A stretch of DNA of 64,000 nt from NCBI RefSeq assembly GCF_900100005.1, contig NZ_FNEB01000002.1, forward strand, positions 1-64,000. Reading direction: 5' to 3'. Positions 52,320 through 61,030 of this stretch are shown here, piece by piece (within the stretch, counting starts at the first letter, position 1; each line of letters starts with the position of its first letter). The translations under genes and the position numbers were made by a program. This stretch comes from Lutimaribacter saemankumensis (GTDB lineage Bacteria; Pseudomonadota; Alphaproteobacteria; Rhodobacterales; Rhodobacteraceae). The notes beneath the pieces are model-generated. The model was not told the origin of the DNA, made no database searches, and saw only the letters and a list, made by a program, of their open reading frames with translations.

Positions 52320-54376
52320 GCAGCACGATGATCGGCGTCGATGTCGGCGGCACATTCACCGACGTTTTCGTTCTGGACGAGGCAACGGGTCAGGCGCGTG
52401 TGGCCAAGGTGCCCACCACCCGCCCCGACCAGTCGGGCGGGTTCCTGGACGGGATCGGCCAGCAGGTCAGCGACCTGTCCAGCGTGGCCGTGGTCGTGCA
52501 CGGCACGACGGCCGGGACCAACGCATTGCTGGAACGCAAGGGCGCGAAGATCGGCGTGATCACCACCGAAGGGCTGCGTGACGTGCTGGAGATGCGCCGG
52601 CGCGACCGTCCGCGCACATGGGGCTTGCGGGGTGACTTTTTACCCATCGTTCCGCGCGACCTGCGCCTTGAAGTGCCGGAACGCACGCTGGCCGACGGCA
52701 CGATCCGCACCGCGGTGGATCTGGACGCGGTGCGCAACGCGGCACAGGCCCTTTTGGACAAGGGATGCCTTGCCGTCGCGATCCTATTTGCCAATTCCTA
52801 TGCCAACCCGGAAAACGAGGCCAAGGCCGTGGCCGCCGTGCGCGAGATCTGGCCAAATCCGCACGTGTCGGCGAGTTCGGAAATCCTGCCCGAGATCCGC
52901 GAGTACGAGCGGTTTTCGACCACCGCGCTGAACGCCTATCTCCAGCCCGAAGTGTCGGGCTATCTGAACCGTCTGGAAAACGCGCTGAAGGGCGACGGGT
53001 TCGATGGCGAGTTCATGATCGTTCAGTCGAATGGCGGTGTTATGGCGGTCGACACCGCCTGCCGCCTGCCCGTGCGGACCGCGCTGTCCGGCCCGGCCGC
53101 CGGCGTGATCGCGGCAGGCTATATCGCGCAGACGGCTGGTTTCCCGGACGTGATCACCGGCGACATGGGCGGCACCTCGTTCGACGTGTCGCTGATCGCC
53201 GGCGGACAGTCCATGCTGTCGCCGCAGACCTCGATCGATTTCGGCATGGTCGTGCGCACCCCGATGATCGAGATCACGACGATCGGCGCCGGGGGCGGGT
53301 CGATCGCGTGGGTCGACAAGGGTGGTCTGCTGAATATCGGGCCGGAAAGCGCCGGATCGAACCCGGGCCCCGTGGCCTATGGCCTTGGCAACACGCGCCC
53401 GACGGTGACCGATGCGAACGTGGTGCTGGGCCGGATCGACCCCGACAACCCCATCGGCGGCAAGCTGGAGCGGCTGGACGTCGAAGCGGCGTCCCGCGCC
53501 ATCGACGACCATGTGGGCGGGCCGCTGGGCCTGTCGACGACCGAGGCCGCCGAGGCGATCCTTACGGTTGCCAATTCGCGGATGGCCGGCGCGATCCGCC
53601 TGGTCAGCATCGAACGGGGCTATGACCCCAAACGCTTTGCCTTCATGCCGTTCGGCGGGGGCGGTGCGCTGCATACCGGTGCACTGATCGACGATGTGGG
53701 CCTCGCGCGGGCCATCGTGCCCCGCTATCCCGGTGTCACCAGCGCCATGGGCTGCGTGATCGCCGACATGCGGCAGGATTTCGTCCAGACGATCAATGCC
53801 ATGGTCGATCAATTGGACGAAGGTGCGCTGGCGGCATTCCTGCAGGATCACGTGAAGAGGGGTCACGCCCTGCTGGATGCCGCCCGCACCAAATTCGACG
53901 CTCGCGACGTGGTGGTCGAACTGGACATGGCCTATCTGGGTCAGACCCATACGGTTGCCGTGCCGCTTGAGGTGACGATCACCGACGGCACGGTCACGCC
54001 ACCGACGCGCGCGCAGATCGCAGCGGCGTTCGACGCGGCTTATGACGCCACCTATGGAAGGCTGCTGAAGAACGGCGTCCGCCGGGTTATGAACCTGCGC
54101 ACGGCCGTGATCGGACGGCGGCCCAAGTTCGACCTGACGACGCTGGCCCCGCAGGGCGGCGACGTCGAGGCCGCGCGCAAGGGCAGCCGCCGCGTGCATT
54201 TCGGCAAGGCCTGGCACGACACGGCGATCTACGACCGGCTTGCCTTGCCGGTGGGCGCAGAAATCGCCGGCCCCGCGATACTGGAGCAGCCCGACACGAC
54301 GGTGCTGGTGGATCCGGGCCTGAAGGCCACGGTCGACCAGTATGGCAACACGATCATCGAACGAGTGGAGGCGTAA
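52316..54376 (+). CDS. hyuA: Hydantoinase A/oxoprolinase family protein
   Basis: This 686-residue HyuA-family subunit has the actin-like ATPase start MIGVDVGGTFTDVFVLDEAT and the second phosphate-binding segment DMGGTSFDVSLIAGGQS near residue 285. IGAGGGSIAWVDKGG follows near residue 325. HyuA supplies the ATP-dependent step with HyuB. The ATG at 52316 overlaps the hyuB stop by 4 nt. It could act as cyclic amide or imide hydrolase or as a carboxylase; the carboxylase forms usually need an extra small subunit, which is absent here, so ring hydrolysis is slightly favoured. Confidence 0.9.
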   Translation: MSSTMIGVDVGGTFTDVFVLDEATGQARVAKVPTTRPDQSGGFLDGIGQQVSDLSSVAVVVHGTTAGTNALLERKGAKIGVITTEGLRDVLEMRRRDRPRTWGLRGDFLPIVPRDLRLEVPERTLADGTIRTAVDLDAVRNAAQALLDKGCLAVAILFANSYANPENEAKAVAAVREIWPNPHVSASSEILPEIREYERFSTTALNAYLQPEVSGYLNRLENALKGDGFDGEFMIVQSNGGVMAVDTACRLPVRTALSGPAAGVIAAGYIAQTAGFPDVITGDMGGTSFDVSLIAGGQSMLSPQTSIDFGMVVRTPMIEITTIGAGGGSIAWVDKGGLLNIGPESAGSNPGPVAYGLGNTRPTVTDANVVLGRIDPDNPIGGKLERLDVEAASRAIDDHVGGPLGLSTTEAAEAILTVANSRMAGAIRLVSIERGYDPKRFAFMPFGGGGALHTGALIDDVGLARAIVPRYPGVTSAMGCVIADMRQDFVQTINAMVDQLDEGALAAFLQDHVKRGHALLDAARTKFDARDVVVELDMAYLGQTHTVAVPLEVTITDGTVTPPTRAQIAAAFDAAYDATYGRLLKNGVRRVMNLRTAVIGRRPKFDLTTLAPQGGDVEAARKGSRRVHFGKAWHDTAIYDRLALPVGAEIAGPAILEQPDTTVLVDPGLKATVDQYGNTIIERVEA

Positions 54377-54378
54377 CG

Positions 54379-54999
54379 ATGGGCAGGATCACCGGAATCG
54401 ACCCCGCGCGAACGGCGCTTCTGACAATCGACCTGCAGAACGATTTCCTGCATGAGAAAGGCGCCTATGGCCGTGCCGGGCAGACAGCCGCGGCTATCAC
54501 CGCCCTGCCCGACCGCATCCTGCCCCTGCGCGATGCGCTGCGCGCGCGGGGCGGCACCTATGTCAGCGCGCAGTTCACACTCGTGCCCGGCCCCGGCGGC
54601 GAGCCACTGATCGCGCCGCACCTGAAAGAGCTGCGTCCCTTCCTTGGCAAGGGTGATTTCGCACCGGGCGCATTCGGGCATCAGCTTGTCGAAGCGCTGC
54701 AGCCGGCGGACTACACGGTCGAAAAGGTGGCCTATTCCGCCTTTTACCAGACGCGGCTGGAATACATCCTGCGCGCATTGGGGATCGACATGCTGCTGAT
54801 CGGCGGGATCGTCACGAATGGCGGTGTGGCCAGCACGTTGCGCGATGCCCATCTGCGCAATATCGACACCGTTCTGCTGACCGATGGTTGCGCCGCGTTC
54901 CGTCAAGAGGTCCATGATGCAACGCTTCTGTCTCTCGGCAGTCTTGGCGCGCAGATGACCTGTGCAGAGGCCACCGCCATGCTGGAGGGCCAGTCATGA
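54379..54999 (+). CDS. Isochorismatase-fold hydrolase lacking the nucleophilic cysteine
   Basis: This 206-residue protein has the isochorismatase-like fold: Asp18 in LLTIDLQNDFL and Lys116 in TVEKVAYSAF match the catalytic pair. The place where cysteine hydrolases have TNVCVESTxRDA reads TNGGVASTLRDA, so the nucleophile is Gly149. True isochorismatases such as PhzD and EntB also lack this Cys and hydrolyse a vinyl ether, so the protein may have that type of chemistry or be catalytically altered. It lies 2 nt after hyuA and overlaps the lyase gene by 4 nt. An amidase role is therefore doubtful. Confidence 0.85.
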   Translation: MGRITGIDPARTALLTIDLQNDFLHEKGAYGRAGQTAAAITALPDRILPLRDALRARGGTYVSAQFTLVPGPGGEPLIAPHLKELRPFLGKGDFAPGAFGHQLVEALQPADYTVEKVAYSAFYQTRLEYILRALGIDMLLIGGIVTNGGVASTLRDAHLRNIDTVLLTDGCAAFRQEVHDATLLSLGSLGAQMTCAEATAMLEGQS

Positions 55000-55865
55000 C
55001 CCTGAAATCCCGCCTGACCCACCCCGAAATCCTTATTGCGCCCGGCGTCTATGACGGGTTGACCGCCACGCTGGCCGAACAGGCCGGGTTCGAGGCGTTG
55101 TACCTGTCCGGTGCCGCTGTGGCCTACACCCGGTTGGGCCGCCCCGATATCGGGCTGACCTCGGTCAGTGAAATGGCCGATACGATGAACCTGATCCGTG
55201 ACCGTGTGGACCTGCCCGTGATCATCGACGCCGACACCGGGTTTGGCAACGCGCTCAATGCGCAGCGGACCATGCGGCTTTATGAACGGGCCGGGGCCAA
55301 TGCCCTGCAGGTCGAGGACCAGACTTACCCCAAACGGTGCGGCCACCTGGCCGACAAATCGCTGATCACGGCGGCGGAAATGGTGGGCAAGATCGCCGCA
55401 ATGGCCGACACCCGCGCAAGCGAAGAGACTTTGATCATCGCCCGGACGGATGCCATCGCCGTCGAAGGGTTCAGCGCGGCGATCGACCGTGCCGAAGCGT
55501 ATGTCGAAGCCGGGGCCGATGTTCTGTTCATCGAGGCTCCACGCTCGGGCGACGAGTTGACCCGCGTGGCCGACACCTTCAAGGGGCGCGTGCCTTTGCT
55601 GGCAAACATGGTCGAAGGCGGCGCGACGCCGATCCAGTCGGCGGGCGACCTGCAGGCGATGGGATTTGACATCGTGATCTTTCCCGGCGGCATTGTCCGC
55701 GCGCTCGCGCGCTGCGCCACGGATTATTACCGGTCGTTGCACGCGAACGGATCGAACAAGCCTTTTGCAGACAGGATGTTCGACTTCGACGGGCTTAACG
55801 CGGCCATCGGGACGCCTGAAATGCTGGAAGCCGGCCAAAGGTTCGATGGCAAGGACAAGCCATGA
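54996..55865 (+). CDS. Isocitrate lyase/PEP mutase family lyase
   Basis: This 289-residue TIM-barrel protein has the Mg-binding IIDADTGFGN region (residues 76-85), the VEDQTYPKRCGH motif with the lyase catalytic cysteine (Cys115) and the LIIARTDA segment. The KRCGH cysteine points to C-C lyases (2-methylisocitrate lyase, 2,3-dimethylmalate lyase) rather than to oxaloacetate decarboxylase or PEP mutase, which lack it. The expected reaction splits a substituted malate-type acid to pyruvate or a 2-oxoacid plus a carboxylic acid. No methylcitrate-cycle genes (prpC, prpD) are near. It is coupled to both neighbours by 4-nt overlaps. Confidence 0.9.
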   Translation: MTLKSRLTHPEILIAPGVYDGLTATLAEQAGFEALYLSGAAVAYTRLGRPDIGLTSVSEMADTMNLIRDRVDLPVIIDADTGFGNALNAQRTMRLYERAGANALQVEDQTYPKRCGHLADKSLITAAEMVGKIAAMADTRASEETLIIARTDAIAVEGFSAAIDRAEAYVEAGADVLFIEAPRSGDELTRVADTFKGRVPLLANMVEGGATPIQSAGDLQAMGFDIVIFPGGIVRALARCATDYYRSLHANGSNKPFADRMFDFDGLNAAIGTPEMLEAGQRFDGKDKP

Positions 55866-57226
55866 CGGTTCTTGCGCCGCCTGACAGCTTCGACATCGAC
55901 GTTGAAACGCTGATTGTCGGCGGCGGTGCGGCGGGCATGGTGGCGGCGCTTGCCGCGCATGAGGCCGGGCAGCACGTTCTGGTGGTCGAGGCCGATGCCG
56001 TGCCGCAAGGTTCGACCGCGCTGAGCGCGGGGCTGATTCCGGCTGCGGGCACCACGCTGCAACGTGACGCCGGAATCGAAGACACCGCGGCAATTTTTGC
56101 GGCCGACATCCAGGCCAAGGCCAAAGGCGAAAACGACCAGGCCCTGGTCGATGCCATGGCATCGACATCCGCGCGTGTGATCGATTGGCTGACGCAAACC
56201 CACGGCCTGCCGTTTTCCGTGGTGACCGATTTCGACTATCCCGGACATTCCCGCCGCCGCATGCACGGTCTGCCCAGCCGCGCGGGGCGTGACCTGATCG
56301 ATGCTTTGCGCGGGGCGGTCGAGGCCGCGGGTATCGACGTGATCTGCGAACGTCGGGCGGACGCTCTTTATGCCGAAGGTATGCACATCGCCGGGGCACG
56401 GCTGGTGCGGCCGGATGGTGCCGAGGAAACCGTGGGCTGCAGGCGCATGATCCTGGCCTGCAACGGATATGGCGGCAATCGCGAAATGGTCGCCGAACAC
56501 ATGCCGGCGATCCGTGACGCGCTGTGGTTCGGGCATGACGGCAACAAGGGCGACGCCGTGACGTGGGGTGCCGAACTTGGCGCCGAGGCCAGGCATCTTG
56601 GCGCCTATCAGGGTCATGGCAACGTCGCCCATCCGCACGGCATCCTGATTTCCTGGGCCGTGATCATGGAAGGCGGCGTGCAGGTAAACCAGTCCGGCAA
56701 CCGGTTCTGGAATGAATCCCAAGGCTATTCCGAAGCAGCCCGCGCCGTCATGGCGCAGCCAGGCGGCACGGCCTGGGCGATCTTCGACGAACGCATCGCA
56801 GCCATCGCCCGGCAGTTCGAGGATTTCAAGGAAGCGGAACGGCAAGGCGCGATCCGCTGGGGCGATACGGTTGAGGCGCTTGCCAGCGATACCGGTTTGC
56901 CTGCCGATGCGCTTGCCAGCACGCTGGCCGATATCCCTGACAATGGCACCGACGCGTTCGGGCGCCGGTTCGGCGCCAACCGCCTTGCGCCACCTTACGC
57001 GGCGGTCAAAGTCACGGGGGCGCTGTTCCATACACAGGGCGGCCTGGTCGTCGACCCGGCAACCGCCCGTGTGTGCCATCGCGATGGAACCCTGTTTCCG
57101 AACCTGTCCGCCGTCGGTGGGGCCGCATGCGGCGTGTCCGGCAGCGGCGACGCCGGATACCTCAGCGGCAACGGATTGCTGGCAGCGGTCACGCTTGGAT
57201 ACCTTGCAGGGCGCGACGCGGGCTGA
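55862..57226 (+). CDS. FAD-dependent oxidoreductase (fumarate reductase/succinate dehydrogenase-flavoprotein type)
   Basis: This 454-residue FAD_binding_2 family protein has the dinucleotide fold LIVGGGAAGMVAALAAHEAG near residue 17, a middle capping domain, and the C-terminal FAD segment GVSGSGDAGYLSGNGLLAAV. There is no Tat signal, heme domain or FMN-attachment domain, so it is a single-domain soluble dehydrogenase or reductase. It may introduce or remove a C=C bond next to a carboxylate or ketone, upstream of the hydratase; that is inferred. It is the last gene of the rightward operon, coupled to the lyase gene by a 4-nt overlap. Confidence 0.85.
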   Translation: MTVLAPPDSFDIDVETLIVGGGAAGMVAALAAHEAGQHVLVVEADAVPQGSTALSAGLIPAAGTTLQRDAGIEDTAAIFAADIQAKAKGENDQALVDAMASTSARVIDWLTQTHGLPFSVVTDFDYPGHSRRRMHGLPSRAGRDLIDALRGAVEAAGIDVICERRADALYAEGMHIAGARLVRPDGAEETVGCRRMILACNGYGGNREMVAEHMPAIRDALWFGHDGNKGDAVTWGAELGAEARHLGAYQGHGNVAHPHGILISWAVIMEGGVQVNQSGNRFWNESQGYSEAARAVMAQPGGTAWAIFDERIAAIARQFEDFKEAERQGAIRWGDTVEALASDTGLPADALASTLADIPDNGTDAFGRRFGANRLAPPYAAVKVTGALFHTQGGLVVDPATARVCHRDGTLFPNLSAVGGAACGVSGSGDAGYLSGNGLLAAVTLGYLAGRDAG

Positions 57227-57587
57227 TTTCCGGCCTTCGGTAGCTGCGCGGTTTGTCGCATTCCGCGGCCACGAACCTGCTGTTTTCCGTTTTTTCCGCA
57301 GTCTTGCACCGCTCAAGCGGTCAAAAACCGAATGAATCCAACGACTGTAAATGATTTTACCAAAGCGCCGCCTGCACGCATCAAACTCTTTGACAAAAAA
57401 ATCATTACACTGCGGCCCCCAATAGGGAAATTTACATAAACACGGTATCTCTGCCCTGCATTGAGCGCATGACCTGACCGTGCGGCGGCTGACCGGAGGA
57501 GGCACCGCCACACACATACGGAAAGGCCAGGCGCAGAGGGGCGCGGCACCATTTGCCGCCAACGTATGACCCAAGGGGAGGATCGCC
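57227..57587. other. Intergenic region between the flavoprotein and adenylate kinase genes
   Basis: This 361-bp stretch holds no convincing gene. Its middle (about 57330-57450) is AT-rich. A perfect TTGACA lies at 57390-57395 on the plus strand, but no matching -10 box occurs at 16-18 nt, so the adk promoter remains unassigned. An inverted repeat CGCGG/CCGCG with an 11-nt loop lies about 30 nt after the flavoprotein stop, but it is a poor terminator. A GGGGAGGAT ribosome site precedes adk. Confidence 0.5.
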
Positions 57588-58274
57588 ATGGATGGCAGCA
57601 AGACCGCACGCGTAACCGCAAACCTCGTTCTGCTTGGACCGCCGGGTGCGGGCAAGGGCACCCAGGCCCGAATGCTGCAGGACCGTTTCGGCCTTGTGCA
57701 GCTTTCGACCGGAGACTTGCTGCGCGCGGCTGTTGCGGCAGGCACCGAGGCAGGTCAGCGGGCCAAGGCGGTGATGGAACGGGGCGATCTAGTCAGCGAC
57801 GAAATCGTCATCGCCATCCTGCGCGACCGCCTGGGTCAGGACGATTGCGCCGCTGGCGTCATCTTTGACGGGTTTCCCCGCACGACCGTACAGGCCGAGG
57901 CGCTGGATGCGCTGATGGCCGAGATGGGACAATCGATCACGGCCGCGATCAGCCTGGATGTGGATGACGACGCGATGGTCGCCCGCGTGTCCGGCCGGTT
58001 CACCTGTGCCGGGTGCGGCGAAGGGTATCACGACAGCTTTAAAAAGCCGGAAGCGGACGGCGTGTGCGACAAGTGCGGCAGCACCGAAATGACGCGCCGG
58101 GCCGACGACAACGCCGAAACGGTAGGGCAGCGTTTGCGGGCCTATCACGCGCAGACGGCACCGCTGATCGCCTATTACGATGCGCGCGATGTGCTGGCGC
58201 GGGTCGATGCCATGGCAGAGATCGAAACCGTGGCCGACGGCCTGAACAGGATCGTTGCGCAAGCGGCAGGCTGA
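57588..58274 (+). CDS. adk: Adenylate kinase with zinc-binding LID
   Basis: This 228-residue long-form adenylate kinase interconverts AMP+ATP and 2 ADP. It has a P-loop (LLGPPGAGKGTQARMLQDRF, residues 15-34), the AMP-binding FDGFPRTTVQAEAL and a LID domain with four cysteines (Cys140, Cys143, Cys160, Cys163) arranged to bind zinc, as in Gram-positive enzymes. A 10-residue N-terminal extension precedes the core. It stands alone and not beside secY in the ribosomal operon, where alphaproteobacteria commonly encode adk, so it may be a second copy. A strong terminator follows. Confidence 0.92.
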   Translation: MDGSKTARVTANLVLLGPPGAGKGTQARMLQDRFGLVQLSTGDLLRAAVAAGTEAGQRAKAVMERGDLVSDEIVIAILRDRLGQDDCAAGVIFDGFPRTTVQAEALDALMAEMGQSITAAISLDVDDDAMVARVSGRFTCAGCGEGYHDSFKKPEADGVCDKCGSTEMTRRADDNAETVGQRLRAYHAQTAPLIAYYDARDVLARVDAMAEIETVADGLNRIVAQAAG

Positions 58275-58320
58275 ACTGCCCGCCCTGCATCTTGGCCGAT
58301 AGAAGCCGCCTGAACGACAA

Positions 58321-58353
58321 GGCCGGGCCCTTTTCCAAGGGCCCGGCCTTTTT
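58321..58353 (+). terminator. Rho-independent terminator of adk
   Basis: A perfect 12-bp stem GGCCGGGCCCTT/AAGGGCCCGGCC with a TTCC loop (58321-58348) is followed by TTTTT on the plus strand, 47 nt after the adk stop. It separates adk from the convergent TRAP permease gene. Confidence 0.88.
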
Positions 58354-58369
58354 CTTTCCGGTTCGCCGA

Positions 58370-61015
58370 TCAGAAGTTCAGCGAAAGGTCACGGTGATCG
58401 GACTGGCACCGCGCCAGGAACAGCGCCTGTTCGCGGCTAAGGCTGTTCTGCACCCGAACGCCCAGCGAACCGCGAATGGCCGACAGGTAGTCTTCGAGCG
58501 GCGCGCGAAGCGCCGTCGCAGCCTCGGCCCGCCACTGCTCCTGTTCGGCATAGGCAGCAAGCGCATCCTGGTACTCGGCCATCGCGTCTTCGCGGTTGCC
58601 GTCGCCCAGGGCGCGACGCGCCCGCGACAAGGACCGCTTGACGTCGCGTGTGCCTTCGACCTCGTCCAGGCGATCTTCGACCGCCTCGACCAGCGCTTCG
58701 CCCTCTTCGGGCGTTGCTGTCTCGATCACCTGCGCCAGACCTTCGAGGTCCGGCTTGAGCGCGGCAAATGCCTCGTTCCCGCGCAGCACGGCCAGCACTT
58801 CGGAGGCATCCTCGTAGGCGCTGTCGGCGTTGCGGCGATAGGTGTTGCGCGCGGCCAATTCGGCGTTGATCAGCTTGCTGAAGGCGGCATAGTCGTCCTT
58901 CCAGCTTTCCGGGATCGTGGCACGAAGCTCTTCGATGTCGGCAAGATCCTTTTCAAGCCGCGCTTCGAGTTCCGCCTTGCGATCGGCCAGTTCCGGGTCG
59001 CGGATACGCTGGATCAGGACTTTCAGCTCTTCGGCCTCGTCCTCGAGCCCGCGAATGTCCCGCTCGATCCGGCGCACGTTGGCCAGCTTGGGACGGAACT
59101 CGACCGCTGCGTCCTTGACCGCACCATAGGTGGTGTCGATGTCGTCAAGGCTGGCAATCGCCGTTTCCGCACTGTCGAGCGCGTCGGACAGGTCGTCCGC
59201 CATATCGTCGGGCAGAACCGCGAGATCCAGGGCACGCATACGCTGCAGGGCTGCTGCCTCTTCGCCATCGGCCACCTGTTGAGAGGCGTATTCGTCGAGA
59301 CAGTACTGGAACTTCGGATTTCGCGGCGGCGGCGCGGTGTCGGACAACAGGCTGACCCGGTTGGGCAGGTAGTTGACCAGTTGCGGCGTCGCACCGACGA
59401 TCCCAAGTGCCAGAAGCTGCAAGAGGATGAACGGGATCACGCCCTTGTAGATCTGAAGGGTTCTCACCGAGGATGGCGCCACCCCCCTGAGATAGAACAG
59501 CGCAAACCCGAATGGCGGTGTCAGGAACGATGTCTGGATGTTCAGGCCGATCATCACGCCCAGCCAGACTGCGGTGATGTTGGCCGACGGATCGGCCAGA
59601 AGGATCGGCGCGACAATCGGCACCACGACCACCGCGATTTCGATGAAATCGAGGAAGAAGCCGAGGATGAAGATCACCGCCATCACGATGATGAACTTGG
59701 TCCAGAAGCCGCCCGGCAGCGAGTTCAGGAACTCGCGCACCAGCTCTTCGCCACCGAAGGCGCGGAAGGCTGCAGTCAGCATCGCGGCGCCCAGAAGGAT
59801 GATGAACACCAGCGAGGTCGTCTTGGCCGTTTCCAGCATCACGCCCTGAAGGGTGTTGTCGATCCGCAAAGTGCGCGCGCCGCTCCAGACCAGCGCCAGG
59901 ATCAGAAGGACCGCGCCGACGACGCCGATCGCAATGCCGGTGAAGTCTTCGGACGATGTCGCGGCCTTCACGTTCATGTCGTAGTTCGAAAGCGCGAAAG
60001 CGATGATCGCGATACCGACGATCGCCAGGATCGCCGGGTAATAGGTGCGACCATTGCCGCTGTGCAATCGATAGCCCGCCATGATCAGCGCACCGGCCGC
60101 GCCGACGGCACCGGCCTGGTTCACCGTCGCGATACCGGCGATGATGGACCCCAGCACAAGGAAGATCAGCGCAAGAGGCGGAACCAGCGTCAGGGCAACG
60201 GTGACCCAGAACTTACCGTCATACTTCCCTTCGTAGGGGACCGCCGGGGCCGACTTGGGCCGCAGGATCGCGAAGATCAGGATGTAGGCCATGTAAAGAC
60301 CCACCAGCACCATGCCGGGCACGAATGCGCCCAGGAACATCTCGCCCGCGCTGGTCGATCCGACATCGAATTCCGACGGCATCGAAATCTCACCGGTGGC
60401 CGCCTTGTGCAGCGCCTTGCGCGCGGTCGATGCCTGGTCGGTGGCCGAGGCCAGCTGGTCGGCCAGGATGATCAGAACGATCGAAGGCGGAATGATCTGC
60501 CCCAGCGTCCCCGAGGCCGAGATCGTCCCGGTCGCAAGGGGTGCGGAATAGTTGTTGCGCAGCATCGCCGGCAACGAGATCAGGCCCATCGCAACCACTG
60601 TGGCACCGACGATCCCGGTGGTTGCCGCCAGCAGCGCACCAACGAACACGACCGAAATGCCCAGGCCACCCGGCACCGGTCCGAAAAGCTGCGCCATGGT
60701 GACCAGCAGGTCTTCGGCGATCTTCGAGCGCTGCAGCATCAGGCCCATGAAGATGAAAAGCGGGATGGCGATCAGCGTATCCCTCTCGACCTCCCAATAG
60801 ACGCCACGCAGGTTCAACACCCCCGCCGACAGCCATTCAGAGGGGCCGCCGGTGTGGAAATAGGCATCGGGATTGCCGCCAAAGATGTATCCCGCGCCAG
60901 CGGCAAGGCCGATGGCCAGGATGGCCGCACCGGGAAGTGCGAAGGCCACCGGATAGCCAGAGCCGAGCGCCGTGGCCATCAGGAGGATCAGAACGATAAG
61001 GAAAAAGAGTTCCAT
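58370..61015 (-). CDS. TRAP transporter large permease with long soluble C-terminal domain
   Basis: This 881-residue protein is a DctM-type permease for about its first 550 residues, including ASGTLGQIIPPSIVLIILAD near residue 175 and a conserved LTPPFGFALFYLRGVAPSSV. Residues 551-881 form an unusual hydrophilic tail, rich in Glu, Ala and Arg and predicted helical or coiled-coil (for example RKAELEARLEKDLADIEEL). Normal DctM is about 430 residues. The tail could bind a partner or sense transport state. It is encoded 15 nt after its small subunit. The Tak-type partner genes suggest a 2-oxo or hydroxy acid substrate, which is inferred. Confidence 0.88.
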   Translation of the reverse strand: MELFFLIVLILLMATALGSGYPVAFALPGAAILAIGLAAGAGYIFGGNPDAYFHTGGPSEWLSAGVLNLRGVYWEVERDTLIAIPLFIFMGLMLQRSKIAEDLLVTMAQLFGPVPGGLGISVVFVGALLAATTGIVGATVVAMGLISLPAMLRNNYSAPLATGTISASGTLGQIIPPSIVLIILADQLASATDQASTARKALHKAATGEISMPSEFDVGSTSAGEMFLGAFVPGMVLVGLYMAYILIFAILRPKSAPAVPYEGKYDGKFWVTVALTLVPPLALIFLVLGSIIAGIATVNQAGAVGAAGALIMAGYRLHSGNGRTYYPAILAIVGIAIIAFALSNYDMNVKAATSSEDFTGIAIGVVGAVLLILALVWSGARTLRIDNTLQGVMLETAKTTSLVFIILLGAAMLTAAFRAFGGEELVREFLNSLPGGFWTKFIIVMAVIFILGFFLDFIEIAVVVVPIVAPILLADPSANITAVWLGVMIGLNIQTSFLTPPFGFALFYLRGVAPSSVRTLQIYKGVIPFILLQLLALGIVGATPQLVNYLPNRVSLLSDTAPPPRNPKFQYCLDEYASQQVADGEEAAALQRMRALDLAVLPDDMADDLSDALDSAETAIASLDDIDTTYGAVKDAAVEFRPKLANVRRIERDIRGLEDEAEELKVLIQRIRDPELADRKAELEARLEKDLADIEELRATIPESWKDDYAAFSKLINAELAARNTYRRNADSAYEDASEVLAVLRGNEAFAALKPDLEGLAQVIETATPEEGEALVEAVEDRLDEVEGTRDVKRSLSRARRALGDGNREDAMAEYQDALAAYAEQEQWRAEAATALRAPLEDYLSAIRGSLGVRVQNSLSREQALFLARCQSDHRDLSLNF

Positions 61016-61030
61016 GTGTCCGGCGCTCCC

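Noticed and set aside
50625-54999. N-methylhydantoin/creatinine degradation (HyuAB plus N-carbamoylsarcosine amidase)
   Set aside because: The isochorismatase-fold partner lacks the nucleophilic Cys of that amidase, no sarcosine oxidase is adjacent, and the LeuCD-like and lyase genes have no place in that pathway.
54996-55865. Methylcitrate-cycle methylisocitrate lyase (prpB)
   Set aside because: Neither prpC nor prpD/acnD is nearby and the gene is locked into the HyuAB operon; only the general C-C lyase class is supported.
57390-57395. TTGACA as the adk promoter
   Set aside because: No acceptable -10 box lies 16-18 nt downstream, so it was recorded only as part of the intergenic description.
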